Both the position numbers and the translations under genes were made by a program. The notes beneath the pieces were generated by a model that was not told the origin of the DNA, made no database searches, and was given only the letters and a program-made list of their open reading frames with translations. This document shows, in pieces, positions 52,760 to 62,949 of a stretch of 64,000 nt of DNA. Origin of the DNA: Bacteroides caecigallinarum (GTDB lineage Bacteria > Bacteroidota > Bacteroidia > Bacteroidales > Bacteroidaceae); assembly GCF_016902295.1 (NCBI RefSeq), contig NZ_JACJLQ010000008.1, forward strand, positions 1 to 64,000. The letters are read 5' to 3'. The first letter of the stretch is position 1; each line of letters starts with the position of its first letter.

Positions 52760-54466
52760 TTATTTATATTCGTATAGTTTCACGTGCAAAATGCTGAAAT
52801 CGTCAACTCCTATTCTTACGTGTCGTCCCTGATGATCCTGGTCGCCGTTCAGCCTGCGTAAATATTTCATATTGCCTTCATTGTCTATACTGACTTCATC
52901 TACCGAACCTATTCCGATACGTTTTTCTGAGTACCATTTTTCTTTATCTGTTGTGTCCCCTCCGGCAGCAATGAAACCATCCTCGCCAAGCTTCTTCTGT
53001 ATAAATCCTTTCAATTCGTCAGGATATTTGAATTCTATAACAATACCGCTTCCGGCAACAATATATTCCAGCTTGTTCAATTTTATGATTAAGCCTCCGC
53101 CCTCAGGCCATACACTTCCGTCAGTGGCACGGGCGTCCCAGGGGAGAGTAAAGAAATGCTTGCACGAAAGAGTTATTCCGTCCCACTCAATATTCTTTTC
53201 CTTGTTCATCTGGTCGAATAATATGCCTTTCATCTGTTCCTTACCCTGATGTCTGGTAATCAGAGGCATAAGTTCGTCAAGTTTTGCATATGCTTTGGTT
53301 AGTTTGTAATTGCCGTCGTCGGGAGCATCCTCTATCGAGAAAGGACTGAAGCCAATGGCGTCATGCTGTCCGAATACATAGAATGCTCTCACTCCATCGT
53401 TAGGCTCAAGTCTTATTTCAGGGATAAAAAGCGGATTGTTATGGAGCTTATACTGCGCTACCCAGTCCACGAATCCATTGTCATACAAGTCAGGAGCAAG
53501 CATGTCTATGCTTGGTGCGGCGCATTTCCATATATCGATAAGGTGGGCAAGCGGTCCTGCAGAAGGATATTCGCCCGGCTTTCTGTTGCGGCTGTTCATC
53601 GCTGCATTGACATACATCGGCAGATTATATACCTCTCTACCTTTCTGTATCATCTTCTCTACGTAAGCTGCATATTGCCATGCCATGAAAATTTCATCAG
53701 TGAATATGTCTTTTCCGAAAACTTCTTCCCATGTACCTTCTGTTTTTCCACCGGCCTTCTGCCATTTTTCTTTCAGCCATGGGTGAAGTGTTTTATTGTT
53801 TTTTTTCAGATACATTATAAGTTCATCAGGAACAGCAGAATAGAACAAATCGTTTGCTATCTTTGAATGGTCTCTTGCGCTTTCAAGCATTCCAATCTCG
53901 TTCTCTACCTGAATCATGATTACTGTATTCTCTTTTTCATCAATACTTTTTATATGTTCTATAAACCTTACGAAAGCTTTAGAATCGGCATTGAAAACAT
54001 TTTCCGAGAAAGGACTGGCTATTTCAAGCGGCTTTCCTGTTTCAGTGTAACAGCGTGGATATTTTTTGTAGTCGCTTTTGAACCACAAAGGAGCATAACA
54101 GCTCATTGAGTTTTTCCATGCGCCGAACCATAGGAAAACCACTTTCATGTCGTGTCTTCTGGCTTCAGTAATGGTTTTGTCGATAAGTGAGAAATCAAAT
54201 TTTCCTTCTTCCGCTTCTATCAGATCCCAGTAGGCAGGTACAAGAGCTGTGTTTAATCCAATACGTTTGAGTTTCGGAAAGATGGTTTCAATGTCTTCTA
54301 CTGATGAAACCGATGAGTTTCCGGTTTCACCTGCAAGTAGAAGCATTGGCTTATTATCTACAATCATTTGTGTAGCGCTTCCCTGTTTTATGAAATGCGG
54401 AATGTCTTGGGCATTAATTGTGGTAAGAGCAAGACATAGAGATAATGTTAATAAATGTTTTCTCAT
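52760..54466 (-). CDS. Exported GH35/GH42-like glycosidase with DUF5597-type C-terminus
   Basis: The 568-residue protein has a signal peptide (MRKHLLTLSLCLALTTINAQ) and a TIM-barrel of clan GH-A: ALVPAYWDLIEAEEGKFDF, VVFLWFGAWKN, the acid/base IQVENEIG (Glu190) and the likely nucleophile in FIPEIRLEPND. The C-terminal third resembles DUF5597. Such proteins are annotated as beta-galactosidases. It is divergent from a GH43 gene across a 327-base regulatory region, so both may act on one side-chain-rich plant glycan, but no SusC/SusD pair is nearby. The true substrate is open. Confidence 0.82.
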   Translation of the reverse strand: MRKHLLTLSLCLALTTINAQDIPHFIKQGSATQMIVDNKPMLLLAGETGNSSVSSVEDIETIFPKLKRIGLNTALVPAYWDLIEAEEGKFDFSLIDKTITEARRHDMKVVFLWFGAWKNSMSCYAPLWFKSDYKKYPRCYTETGKPLEIASPFSENVFNADSKAFVRFIEHIKSIDEKENTVIMIQVENEIGMLESARDHSKIANDLFYSAVPDELIMYLKKNNKTLHPWLKEKWQKAGGKTEGTWEEVFGKDIFTDEIFMAWQYAAYVEKMIQKGREVYNLPMYVNAAMNSRNRKPGEYPSAGPLAHLIDIWKCAAPSIDMLAPDLYDNGFVDWVAQYKLHNNPLFIPEIRLEPNDGVRAFYVFGQHDAIGFSPFSIEDAPDDGNYKLTKAYAKLDELMPLITRHQGKEQMKGILFDQMNKEKNIEWDGITLSCKHFFTLPWDARATDGSVWPEGGGLIIKLNKLEYIVAGSGIVIEFKYPDELKGFIQKKLGEDGFIAAGGDTTDKEKWYSEKRIGIGSVDEVSIDNEGNMKYLRRLNGDQDHQGRHVRIGVDDFSILHVKLYEYK

Positions 54467-54793
54467 GTTTTTATTGTTCTTTTATGTTATAACAACGTTT
54501 TTTGCCAGTAAAATAGTGTAATCTACAACTCAAAAATACTTCTTTTTCATGTCATTTTATCCAAGTCGTTTATATCCTTTTATGTTATAAAGCATAGATG
54601 TAATGTGTGGTAAAGAATATGTAACATCATTACTGTATAACGTTACATAAACCTAAATATATGTAATATCAATATACATGAATCTTATAAATCTTAACTA
54701 TCTTTAGATTGATTTATAATGTTGGCGTGCATTGGTCATTATGTGCGTCTGTTAATAATGATATATGGCGAAAGAATACTGGTAATTAATTAA
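54467..54793. promoter_or_regulatory. Divergent regulatory region of the two glycosidase genes
   Basis: No gene is visible. An identical 14-mer CTTTTATGTTATAA occurs at 54479-54492 and 54577-54590, 98 bases apart. An inverted pair ATGTAAC/GTTACAT lies at 54619-54625 and 54642-54648. These are candidate activator sites for one or both genes. No clear TAnnTTTG box is seen for either. Confidence 0.5.
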
Positions 54794-56884
54794 ATGAATG
54801 ATATGAGAAAATCTTTATTGAAGAATCTTCCATTTTTGGTGGGAGGCGTAATTTTCGCCTGTGTCATGACATCATGTAGTAATGGTAATAAACAGGTTAT
54901 GGAGGAAAAAGAGTATGTTTATGTGGGACAGGGTAACCCGTATCTTCCGTTGTGGGAACATGTTCCTGACGGTGAACCTAAAGTGTTTGAAGATCCTGAC
55001 TGTGCGGGGAAATTCAGAGTGTATGTTTACGGGTCGCATGACGTTATTTTCAAAGAATATTGTGGCTTTGACGTAAGAGCATGGTCAGCTCCAGTTGAAG
55101 ATTTATCACAATGGAGAGATGAAGGTCCTGTGTTTACTTACAATAATGGTGATGAATGGGACATTATGTATGCTCCTGATATTGTTGAGCTAAAGCATAG
55201 GGACGGGACAAAAGAATATTATCTATATCCAAACTGCCGTGGAAAGAATAGAGAGGGTATGGTAGTAAAAAGCAACCGACCGGATGGACCTTTTACTCCA
55301 TTAAATGTCGCTTCAGATGGTAAAAGCCTTCTTGAGGGAAGTTTCATTGACTTCGATCCTGCCGCTATAGTGGAATATGTTAATGACGAATCAGATCCTG
55401 ATTACGAAACCGGATTCAGAGCTTATGTGTATTGGGGCTTTCAGAAATCTCATGCAGCAAGGCTTGACCCTAATACAATGTGGTCAGTAATGCCAGGACA
55501 TGATATTATAAATTATTTTATTCCAGCTGGAAACAGTTATGGTGATGTTAAGGATCCTGAAGGAACTGACTATAAATGTCTTTTTGATGGCGAGAAAGCT
55601 GGCGAATATAATTTCTTCGAGGCTTCATCTATAAGAAAGGTCGGCAATAAATATGTTTTTGTATATAGTGGATATTCAGGACCTGAATATGGTATTGCCA
55701 GTTCTAACTCTACTCTGAGATATGCTTATGGTGATACTCCATTAGGACCATGGAAGATTGGTGGAGTATTGGTGGATAATAGAGCCCCTGTTTTGAGCAG
55801 CGATGGAAAATCTATCATTACTTCCGGAGCTGGACATAATACTCATGGAAGTATTGAGATGATAAACGATCAGTGGTATGTATTCTATCACAGATGTCCG
55901 CGTGGCTTCGGCTTTGCCCGTCAGGCTATGGTTGCTCCTATAAAAGTGGAATACGATGAAACACCTGTATCCGAAGGAGGTAAAGTTACTATTACTGGTT
56001 ATGATCCATATTTGAAAAATAATGTATTGACCGTTAAGGCTGCCAATGGCGACGAATATAAAGGCGCAGAAGTAACTTCTGAAGGATTCAGCATTTTCGG
56101 TCTTGATCCGTTTAAATATTATTCTGCCGGTTATGCCTGTTATTTCTCTGATAATAATTTATTGCAGGATTCATGGGATATATGGGATAACAATATGGTA
56201 GTAGGCGGAATGAAGAATGGTGATATCATAGGATTCAAGTATTTTGGCTTTGGAGGCTTGAATGCAGATATTAAAGGCTTGAAGGCTTTCAGAGGAGTAC
56301 AAGAAGGTGATTCGACATGTGTTAATCTATTCGTTAAGCCTTTGTCTGACAAACCTTTCAAGATTAATATATGGCTTGACGGGCCATGGGACAACAGTGT
56401 ATGGAAGGGTAAAAAAATTGCGGAAGCAGTTGTTGCTCCAGATTCAGAACAAGTAATTACCAGACTGAAACTTGATGTGGCTGAGTACGTTGAAAATCTG
56501 AGCGGTAAACATGCTGTTTATTGTGTAGCAGAAGGTGAGGGTGCAGAACCTTTATGCGACATTATAGGTATTGGTTTCAGCAATAAAATGACTGATATTG
56601 ATTATCCTCATGTTCCTACTGTTTCTTTACAGATTAACGGTAATAATCTGGAATTACCTTCTCTGCCTGTTAGAGCAGATCATGGTAATGGATATACAGG
56701 CTATGATGTATATAATATAAATTATCAGCTGTCTGATACAGATGAATTGCCAAAGGTTACTGCTTTTTCAGACAATGCTCAGGTAAGGACCGATATAAAA
56801 CAGGCTGAGAACAAGTCGGACGAGGCTGTAGTGACATTCGATTATCTTGGTTTGAAAAAGAAATATCTTATAAAGTTTAACTGA
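54794..56884 (+). CDS. GH43-family glycoside hydrolase lipoprotein
   Basis: The 696-residue protein has a lipobox (VMTSC, lipid Cys28) and an N-terminal five-bladed propeller of GH43 type (GNPYLPLWEHVPDGEPKVFEDPD, RVYVYGSHD, WDIMYAPDIVEL, FFEASSIRKVGNKYVFVYSG, GAGHNTHGSIEMINDQWYVFYH), followed by beta-sandwich domains of about 300 residues that may bind carbohydrate. GH43 members are arabinofuranosidases, xylosidases or galactosidases; I cannot choose. It is probably displayed at the outer membrane. A second ATG at 54803 may be the true start. Confidence 0.88.
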   Translation: MNDMRKSLLKNLPFLVGGVIFACVMTSCSNGNKQVMEEKEYVYVGQGNPYLPLWEHVPDGEPKVFEDPDCAGKFRVYVYGSHDVIFKEYCGFDVRAWSAPVEDLSQWRDEGPVFTYNNGDEWDIMYAPDIVELKHRDGTKEYYLYPNCRGKNREGMVVKSNRPDGPFTPLNVASDGKSLLEGSFIDFDPAAIVEYVNDESDPDYETGFRAYVYWGFQKSHAARLDPNTMWSVMPGHDIINYFIPAGNSYGDVKDPEGTDYKCLFDGEKAGEYNFFEASSIRKVGNKYVFVYSGYSGPEYGIASSNSTLRYAYGDTPLGPWKIGGVLVDNRAPVLSSDGKSIITSGAGHNTHGSIEMINDQWYVFYHRCPRGFGFARQAMVAPIKVEYDETPVSEGGKVTITGYDPYLKNNVLTVKAANGDEYKGAEVTSEGFSIFGLDPFKYYSAGYACYFSDNNLLQDSWDIWDNNMVVGGMKNGDIIGFKYFGFGGLNADIKGLKAFRGVQEGDSTCVNLFVKPLSDKPFKINIWLDGPWDNSVWKGKKIAEAVVAPDSEQVITRLKLDVAEYVENLSGKHAVYCVAEGEGAEPLCDIIGIGFSNKMTDIDYPHVPTVSLQINGNNLELPSLPVRADHGNGYTGYDVYNINYQLSDTDELPKVTAFSDNAQVRTDIKQAENKSDEAVVTFDYLGLKKKYLIKFN

Positions 56885-56898
56885 ACAGAAAATATATG

Positions 56899-56918
56899 AC
56901 AGGATTTTGGGTTCCTGT
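56899..56918. terminator. Bidirectional terminator between GH43 and kinase genes
   Basis: Arms ACAGGA (56899-56904) and its complement (56913-56918) are followed by TGTTATTT. The genes on both sides converge and the gap is only 41 bases. Confidence 0.5.
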
Positions 56919-56925
56919 TGTTATT

Positions 56926-59436
56926 TCAAGAATTTAGGTTACATATATTATTTACTACGTTTTCGGCTATACTTATTATTTTAAGGGCATGGGATTCTGC
57001 TATTGTAGGTTCCATGCCTTTTCCTTTATGTTCGTCAAGCCATTGAAGTGACGGGATTGCATCCTTTGCTTCAATCATTATGAAAGTTGGCAGCATCTTG
57101 TGAGCAATAGCACAAACAGACATAGTATCTTTCTTGTCAATTGCCTCTTTTAATCTGATAATATTTTTTCTGGTTTCATCGGCAAATGTGGATAAAATCT
57201 GTTGTGCAGCTTTGTCATCATCCATTGAAAACTCTGTTAATCTGGAAAAATTGAATTCTTCGCTTAATTTATCGTTATTTAAAGAGTCTTCTTTATTTCC
57301 TTTTTCTTGAATATGATTTTCTATTGGTGAATTTCCCAAAGCTGTGTTTATTGCATTCTTTATGTCAACTATATTGAAAGGTTTGCGTAATACAGCGGAA
57401 AAACCTTTGATGCGGAATGCTTCGTCATCGGGCATGGCTCGTGCTGTAATGGCTACTACGGGTATTTTTTGTGCTTGTTGACATGACATTGCTCGTATTG
57501 CTTCAAGCAGACTGAAACCGTCCATAGCAGGCATTTGTATGTCTGTGAAGAGAATATCAAATCTTTCTTTTTCTATTCTATTGAATACTTCATCTGGGTG
57601 CATACAGCATGTTATTGACTCTATGGCTATTCCACTATTATCTGGTGAGATAGTATGTAGCATATCATGTGTCAGCTGCATCTGTATTCTGTCATCGTCT
57701 ATTAACAGAATTCTGATTTTACGTTCTGACTTTTTCTCATTGTCTATTGATATCCCCGGTTTTTTTTCAGTGAATGAAGGTAGTGGTATCTCTACACAAA
57801 ACAAACTTCCATTATCAGGTTGGCTGCTGACACTTATCGTTCCGTTCTGTAATTCCACTAACTTGCGGGTAATAGATAATCCAAGGCCGAAACCTTCCTT
57901 TCCCTGTGCTCCGGGAAGACGTGTGAATTCTGTGAAAATCTTACTCTGCTCTGTTTCAGTCATACCGCACCCGGTATCTTCCACACTAAAATGTAAACGG
58001 ACGCCACAGTATGAAACAGAAAGAGTGATACTGCCTTCTGTTGTGAACTTCAAAGCGTTCGAAAGTAGATTTTCCACAATTTGACGTATGCGGAATGGAT
58101 CTCCTTCGAGAGTTAGGTCTTGTTCCATTTCTGGCTTGTACAATAAGATGATGTCCTTTTGTTCTGCCAATGGCAGGAAGCTGTTATATATTTCTTCAAA
58201 GAGTCTGTAAGGACGGAATGCTACAGGGTTAAGATCCATCTTTCCTGCTTCCAGTCTATGGTAGTCAAGCAAGGATGTAACGAGTGCCAACAGATGTTTG
58301 GCAGAACTCTTCATATTTTCAAGATAGAACATCTGACGTTTGTCGGATATTAGTCTTTCGAGCAGGTCTGTATAACCTATGATAGAACCGGCAGGAGCCT
58401 TAATGTCATGGGTAATAGTAAGCATAAGTTTCTCGCGTGCGCGGAGGAGGTCTTCTGCATAGTCACGTGCCTTTTCCAATTCACGGCGATAATGATTGCT
58501 GCGTGTGAGGTCTCGCCATATTATGGTGAAGAATATCAATACCAATATTATAGCAGCTACAGAAATACCAGCCATGGCGAGGGCGGCATCCTTACGGATG
58601 GATTGTTCGTGGTACATGCGTGTTGCTGATGCTATTTGTTCGTCCTGTTCAATGCTTTCAAGAAGCTGGCTAACTCGTCGGCTGAGATGGCTTCCAGCTA
58701 TCTTCAGACGGTTTATCCTATAATCTAATGTACGCAATTCTTCCCTTCGGGTACTGAATACTTTGTCTTGTATGCCTGAAAGCATTGAGGCCAAAGTGTC
58801 AACAGGGCTGAATACCTGGTCTATTGTATCTGTGAAAACTTCCTCTACTACATTACTGACTTCTGTTGAGTCAGCCTTTCCGGGGGCAAATACATCTGCA
58901 ACCCGTCTGAAGAAACTCTTCGGCTCGTGATGAATAGTATATGTATTATGATGAGTTACCACGCGGCGTCTTACGTGGCTTTCTGTTATTAATGAGTCAT
59001 GTTTGTGCAGCAAGCTGTCCAACTGCTTACGGTATATCATATCAGTTGGAGTTTTACTCATAGCCTCCATAACGGCTATCATATTGCGCTCTTTGTCGCG
59101 TAGCAACATTTCTACGGTATCTATTCGTGCCTGCTGTATGGTATCAGTCATAAGTGTACGCAAGGTATCAAGAGACAAATGAACTTTCTTCATGGCTCTG
59201 TTGTATAGCCAGAGTTCGTTTGAACTTCCCGTACGTAGTGCTTGTCCTATAACTTCTGTCTCGTATAGTCGGCTTATGATGTTGTGAGTAGTCCGTCGTC
59301 GGTTGTATATACTTTCTTCCAGTCCGGTAGGTTGGGTAAGAAGGTTCATTTGTTTATACACATAACCTATGGCTCCAAGAAGGAGAATAATCAGTATGAT
59401 ATAGCCGAATGCTAATTTTGTTTTGGTGGAGAACAT
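56926..59436 (-). CDS. Unorthodox hybrid sensor histidine kinase (HK-REC-HPt)
   Basis: The 836-residue protein has TM1 (about 8-28), a helical periplasmic sensor (29-284), TM2 (285-307), HisKA with His343 (THDIKAPAG), HATPase (NLLSNALKF near 460, VEDTGCGM, GFGLGLSIT), a receiver domain with Asp632 (FTDIQMPAMDG) and a C-terminal HPt with His779 (AIAHKML). This BvgS/TorS-type relay needs a separate response regulator, none of which is in the window. It is not an HTCS regulator, as it has no AraC domain. It starts 24 bases after the MATE gene on the same strand and so probably belongs to that operon, not to the convergent GH43 gene. Confidence 0.92.
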   Translation of the reverse strand: MFSTKTKLAFGYIILIILLLGAIGYVYKQMNLLTQPTGLEESIYNRRRTTHNIISRLYETEVIGQALRTGSSNELWLYNRAMKKVHLSLDTLRTLMTDTIQQARIDTVEMLLRDKERNMIAVMEAMSKTPTDMIYRKQLDSLLHKHDSLITESHVRRRVVTHHNTYTIHHEPKSFFRRVADVFAPGKADSTEVSNVVEEVFTDTIDQVFSPVDTLASMLSGIQDKVFSTRREELRTLDYRINRLKIAGSHLSRRVSQLLESIEQDEQIASATRMYHEQSIRKDAALAMAGISVAAIILVLIFFTIIWRDLTRSNHYRRELEKARDYAEDLLRAREKLMLTITHDIKAPAGSIIGYTDLLERLISDKRQMFYLENMKSSAKHLLALVTSLLDYHRLEAGKMDLNPVAFRPYRLFEEIYNSFLPLAEQKDIILLYKPEMEQDLTLEGDPFRIRQIVENLLSNALKFTTEGSITLSVSYCGVRLHFSVEDTGCGMTETEQSKIFTEFTRLPGAQGKEGFGLGLSITRKLVELQNGTISVSSQPDNGSLFCVEIPLPSFTEKKPGISIDNEKKSERKIRILLIDDDRIQMQLTHDMLHTISPDNSGIAIESITCCMHPDEVFNRIEKERFDILFTDIQMPAMDGFSLLEAIRAMSCQQAQKIPVVAITARAMPDDEAFRIKGFSAVLRKPFNIVDIKNAINTALGNSPIENHIQEKGNKEDSLNNDKLSEEFNFSRLTEFSMDDDKAAQQILSTFADETRKNIIRLKEAIDKKDTMSVCAIAHKMLPTFIMIEAKDAIPSLQWLDEHKGKGMEPTIAESHALKIISIAENVVNNICNLNS

Positions 59437-59460
59437 GGTGGTAATTAAGTAAAAAAATTA

Positions 59461-60777
59461 TCAGGCTCTTGTCTTTTTTCTGAATCTCATCCAATACATC
59501 ACTCCTGCGCTTGTCAGTCCGAATGGGAATGCCATCCACACACCTGTAAGTCCGCCGTCAAGGATAAATCCGAAAATATATCCTGCGGGAAGTGATATTA
59601 CAAAGTATGCTATGAAAGCATAAAGAAGCATCGGCTTTACATCGGCAATACCTCTCAGAGAGTTGGCAAAATTAATCTGCAATGCATCGCCAAACTGATA
59701 TATCAAGAATGGATAGATAACGCTTGCCACCATACGGCTTACTTCCTCACTGTCCGTAAACCATCCGCCTATATGGTTCCTAAGTAGGAAGATTGGTATT
59801 CCGGTCATAAGTAACATTACTAAAATGATGTGAAATCCATGATTGGCTGTACGTCGAACATTCTCCATGTCGCCTTGACCATGAAAATTACTTATTCTTA
59901 CAGATACAGCAGCCCCCATACCGTAGTACATCATGAAACAGACCTGTGATACAGCCATCATTATCTGATAAGAAGCCAGTTCCATACTTCCAAGCCATCC
60001 TATCATGATTGCACTGAGGCTGAATGAGGCTGTTTCCATTCCCATTTGTCCGGCTATAGGCCATCCTAATCTGTTTAAGTGGTTAAACTCAGTCTTGTTA
60101 ACCTTTCCTTCGTGAAATCCTCGTTTGTATTCTGCGTATCTGCCTGTTATGAAAAATAGAATAACGAAGGCTATTACCATCAGTATTCTGGATATAAGAG
60201 TTGATATACCTGCTCCTGAAAGTCCCATTTCAGGAAACCCTAATTTGCCGTATATCAGGATGTAATTACCTATGATATTTAGTATGTTTCCTCCCAACAG
60301 AATCCACATAGGCACTTTCGTGTCAGTTATTCCGTCGGCAAACTGTTTGAATCCGTTAAACCATAGTACAAAGGGAATAGAGGCAAGTAGAATAAGAAAG
60401 TATGGGCGTATGAACGGTATAAGTTCCTCTGGTTGACCCATGTATGGAATTGCCGCATATACACCGCCCATTACTGCACATACCAATACTGCGAGCAAAG
60501 TATTTGCTACAAGACTGTTTTTCAGCGCACGACCAACATCACTGCGCAAGCCGCGTCCGTAAAGACTGCCAACAATTGGAGTTAACCCGTATGAGAAACC
60601 GGTGCTGAAAATTATAGCCAGGTTGAACATGTTATTCACAAAACTTGCCGCGGCTAATTCTGTGGCACTGTGATGACCTATCATCATTGTATCGGCAAAT
60701 CCGAGAACAATAACTCCAATCTGTCCAATCACAATAGGTAATCCCAGGGCAAGTAATGTTCGGTAATGTTGTTTCAT
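59461..60777 (-). CDS. MATE family efflux transporter
   Basis: The 438-residue inner-membrane protein has about twelve TM helices in two related halves, with the MATE start GLPIVIGQIGVIVLGFADTMMIGHHSATELAAASF and the second-half counterpart LGWPIAGQMGMETASFSLSAIMIGWLG. It should exchange Na+ or H+ for cationic compounds or other substrates. Its ATG shares one base with the stop of the M16 peptidase gene and the histidine kinase follows by 24 bases. Confidence 0.92.
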   Translation of the reverse strand: MKQHYRTLLALGLPIVIGQIGVIVLGFADTMMIGHHSATELAAASFVNNMFNLAIIFSTGFSYGLTPIVGSLYGRGLRSDVGRALKNSLVANTLLAVLVCAVMGGVYAAIPYMGQPEELIPFIRPYFLILLASIPFVLWFNGFKQFADGITDTKVPMWILLGGNILNIIGNYILIYGKLGFPEMGLSGAGISTLISRILMVIAFVILFFITGRYAEYKRGFHEGKVNKTEFNHLNRLGWPIAGQMGMETASFSLSAIMIGWLGSMELASYQIMMAVSQVCFMMYYGMGAAVSVRISNFHGQGDMENVRRTANHGFHIILVMLLMTGIPIFLLRNHIGGWFTDSEEVSRMVASVIYPFLIYQFGDALQINFANSLRGIADVKPMLLYAFIAYFVISLPAGYIFGFILDGGLTGVWMAFPFGLTSAGVMYWMRFRKKTRA

Positions 60778-62027
60778 TATATGGTGTCAGATTCTTTCCT
60801 TTTATAGTATAAAATATTGCAGTTCTCTCTTACAAAACATTTCTTGGCTGTATTTATTATCTGTTCGGGAGTTACAGAACGATATTTTCTAACTTCATCG
60901 TTCATATCTTCAGCCTTACCTATAAGTTCAAAGAAAGCCATGTTGGTAGCAATGGACAGATAATTCATATTACTGAAAATTTGTTCGCTTTCGTATCTGT
61001 TCTTGACCTTTTCAAGTTCCTTCTCATTTACAGGATATTCTTTCAGACTATTCAATTCATTCCAAATCGCTTTTTCGGCTGTTTCCAAATTTATTCCATC
61101 ACATGGCTTACCTGTAATATGGAAAAGTCCGCTGTCAATACTTCCTGAAATATATGCATCTACCGAACTGAATATTTTTTTTTCTATAACTAATCTTTGT
61201 ATTAGTCGTGAAGAACGTCCGTTACTCAGGATGTCCGATATAAGGTCGAATGTATGATAACTTTTGTCTTTACGTCCGCATATATGAAAAGCCATGTATA
61301 GAGTGTTGACAGGTACGTCGCGTTCCACAGTCAATCGGCGTTCTTCGGTCTGAGGTTCTTCAACAGGTAATTCCCTTGCTTTTATATCCCTTTTAGGTAT
61401 ATCTCCGAACCATTTTTCAGTTAAACGAATTGTCTCTTCGAACGATATATTACCGCTTACGGCAAGTATGGCATTGTTTGGCGCATAAAATCTGTAGAAA
61501 AAGTCTTTTACATCCTGCATTGTTGCGTTTGTTATATGACTTATTTCTTTTCCGATTGTAGGCCAGCGATATGGATGAGTCTTGTATGCCATATCCCTTA
61601 TTATATGTGATACGTCACCGTACGGTTGGTTCAGATTTCTTTGCTTAAATTCTTCTGCTACCACATTTTTCTGTACTTCTAAACTTTTTTCGTTGAAATC
61701 CAGTGACATCATTCTGTCGCTCTCCAACCAAAATCCTATTTCAGCATTTTTGCCTGGCAGTGTAATGTAGTAGTTGGTTATATCATTATTGGTCCATGCA
61801 TTATTTTCTCCTCCAGCATTTTGTACAGGTGTGTCATAGTCTGGAATGTTGATTGAGCCGCCGAACATGAGATGTTCAAAGAGATGTGCAAAACCTGTGT
61901 GTTCAGGGTGTTCGTCTCTTGCTCCTACATCGTATAGTAGGTTAAGGGCAACCATTTGTGTTGTGGTATCCTCATTATGTACAATGCGTAGCCCGTTTTC
62001 GAGAATATGTCGGTTTATGGTTATCAT
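60777..62027 (-). CDS. M16 family zinc peptidase
   Basis: The 416-residue protein carries the inverted zinc motif HLFEH (residues 48-52) with the distal glutamate in NVVAEEFKQRN near residue 127, so the site looks complete. It has the two-domain M16 half-size form (like YmxG/PqqL-type subunits) and no signal peptide. It may act as a homodimer or with another M16 subunit. It starts nine bases after the cyclophilin gene and overlaps the MATE gene by one base. Confidence 0.92.
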   Translation of the reverse strand: MITINRHILENGLRIVHNEDTTTQMVALNLLYDVGARDEHPEHTGFAHLFEHLMFGGSINIPDYDTPVQNAGGENNAWTNNDITNYYITLPGKNAEIGFWLESDRMMSLDFNEKSLEVQKNVVAEEFKQRNLNQPYGDVSHIIRDMAYKTHPYRWPTIGKEISHITNATMQDVKDFFYRFYAPNNAILAVSGNISFEETIRLTEKWFGDIPKRDIKARELPVEEPQTEERRLTVERDVPVNTLYMAFHICGRKDKSYHTFDLISDILSNGRSSRLIQRLVIEKKIFSSVDAYISGSIDSGLFHITGKPCDGINLETAEKAIWNELNSLKEYPVNEKELEKVKNRYESEQIFSNMNYLSIATNMAFFELIGKAEDMNDEVRKYRSVTPEQIINTAKKCFVRENCNILYYKRKESDTI

Positions 62028-62036
62028 TTTGGGGCT

Positions 62037-62882
62037 TTACTCATTAATCACGGTAGCTTTCAAGATACGTATATCTATTTTGGGACGGTCGGCACGGTTA
62101 GTTCCTACATTTTCAATTTTCTCAACAACATCCATTCCGTCTGTCACTTCGCCGAAAACTGTATATGCGCCGTCCAGATGAGGAGCACCGCCTATGGTAG
62201 TATAAGCCTGTTTTTGTTCCTTTGTATATCTTAATGCAGGTTCTTTATCTACTATGTCGCGAGCTTGTGATTCGAGAGAGTCCTGTAATTCGAGTAATCC
62301 CTCAGTATCACCTGCCTTACGCATTTTGTATATTTCTTTCATGTGTTTGCGTGCAAGATTGTTGAAAACTTCTTCCAGACGTGCCTCGTTCATGTGGTTT
62401 TCCATGTTAATCATTTGTGCCTCGCTGAACTTTCTTCCTGTCACGATATAGAATTGACAGCCTGATGATTCTCTTTCCGGATTAACTTCATCACCCTGAC
62501 GTGCTGCCGCAAGAGCACCTTTCTTGTGGAAAAAGTTCTTGTTGAATTCAGCAGGAATGGTATATCCTACGTCTCCGCTTCCTAATGTTGTAGTATCTGT
62601 AGCAGTCTTGCTAAGTGGGTCGCCTGCCTGTATCATAAAGTTTTTGATTACACGATGGAACAGTGTGCTGTCGTATGTACCTTCTTTCACAAGTTTTATG
62701 AAGTTTTCTTTGTGTTTAGGAGTCTCGTCATACAGTTTTACTGTGATGTTGCCCATAGTAGTTTCCAGGCGTACCAATGTTTCATTAACTTTTTCCATAT
62801 TTATTCCTTTTTCTGATTTGCTGTTTCCTGTACAAGCCATCATGCAAATGGCTACTATTATTGGTGTGATGGCTTTTATCAT
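62037..62882 (-). CDS. Cyclophilin-type peptidyl-prolyl isomerase lipoprotein
   Basis: The 281-residue protein has a lipobox (CMMAC, Cys17) and a cyclophilin domain: GNITVKLYDETPKHKENF, FHRVIKNFMIQAGDP, GALAAARQGDEVNPERESSGCQFYIV and the end HLDGAYTVFGEVTDGMDVV. A helical insertion of about 75 residues (roughly 155-230) splits the fold, as in many Bacteroidetes members. It should help fold periplasmic or outer-membrane proteins. It lies 67 bases after the BamA/TamA-like gene and at the head of the M16-MATE-kinase run. Confidence 0.93.
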   Translation of the reverse strand: MIKAITPIIVAICMMACTGNSKSEKGINMEKVNETLVRLETTMGNITVKLYDETPKHKENFIKLVKEGTYDSTLFHRVIKNFMIQAGDPLSKTATDTTTLGSGDVGYTIPAEFNKNFFHKKGALAAARQGDEVNPERESSGCQFYIVTGRKFSEAQMINMENHMNEARLEEVFNNLARKHMKEIYKMRKAGDTEGLLELQDSLESQARDIVDKEPALRYTKEQKQAYTTIGGAPHLDGAYTVFGEVTDGMDVVEKIENVGTNRADRPKIDIRILKATVINE

Positions 62883-62949
62883 TTCTTATTGTTTTTAGTT
62901 GTTATTTATTAATCGTTTGTTATGCCGTATAAACAGGCATGTCTAATTT

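Noticed and set aside
56926-59436. Kinase as the HTCS regulator of the adjacent GH43 gene
   Set aside because: The protein ends in an HPt domain and has no AraC DNA-binding domain, and it appears co-transcribed with the MATE gene instead.
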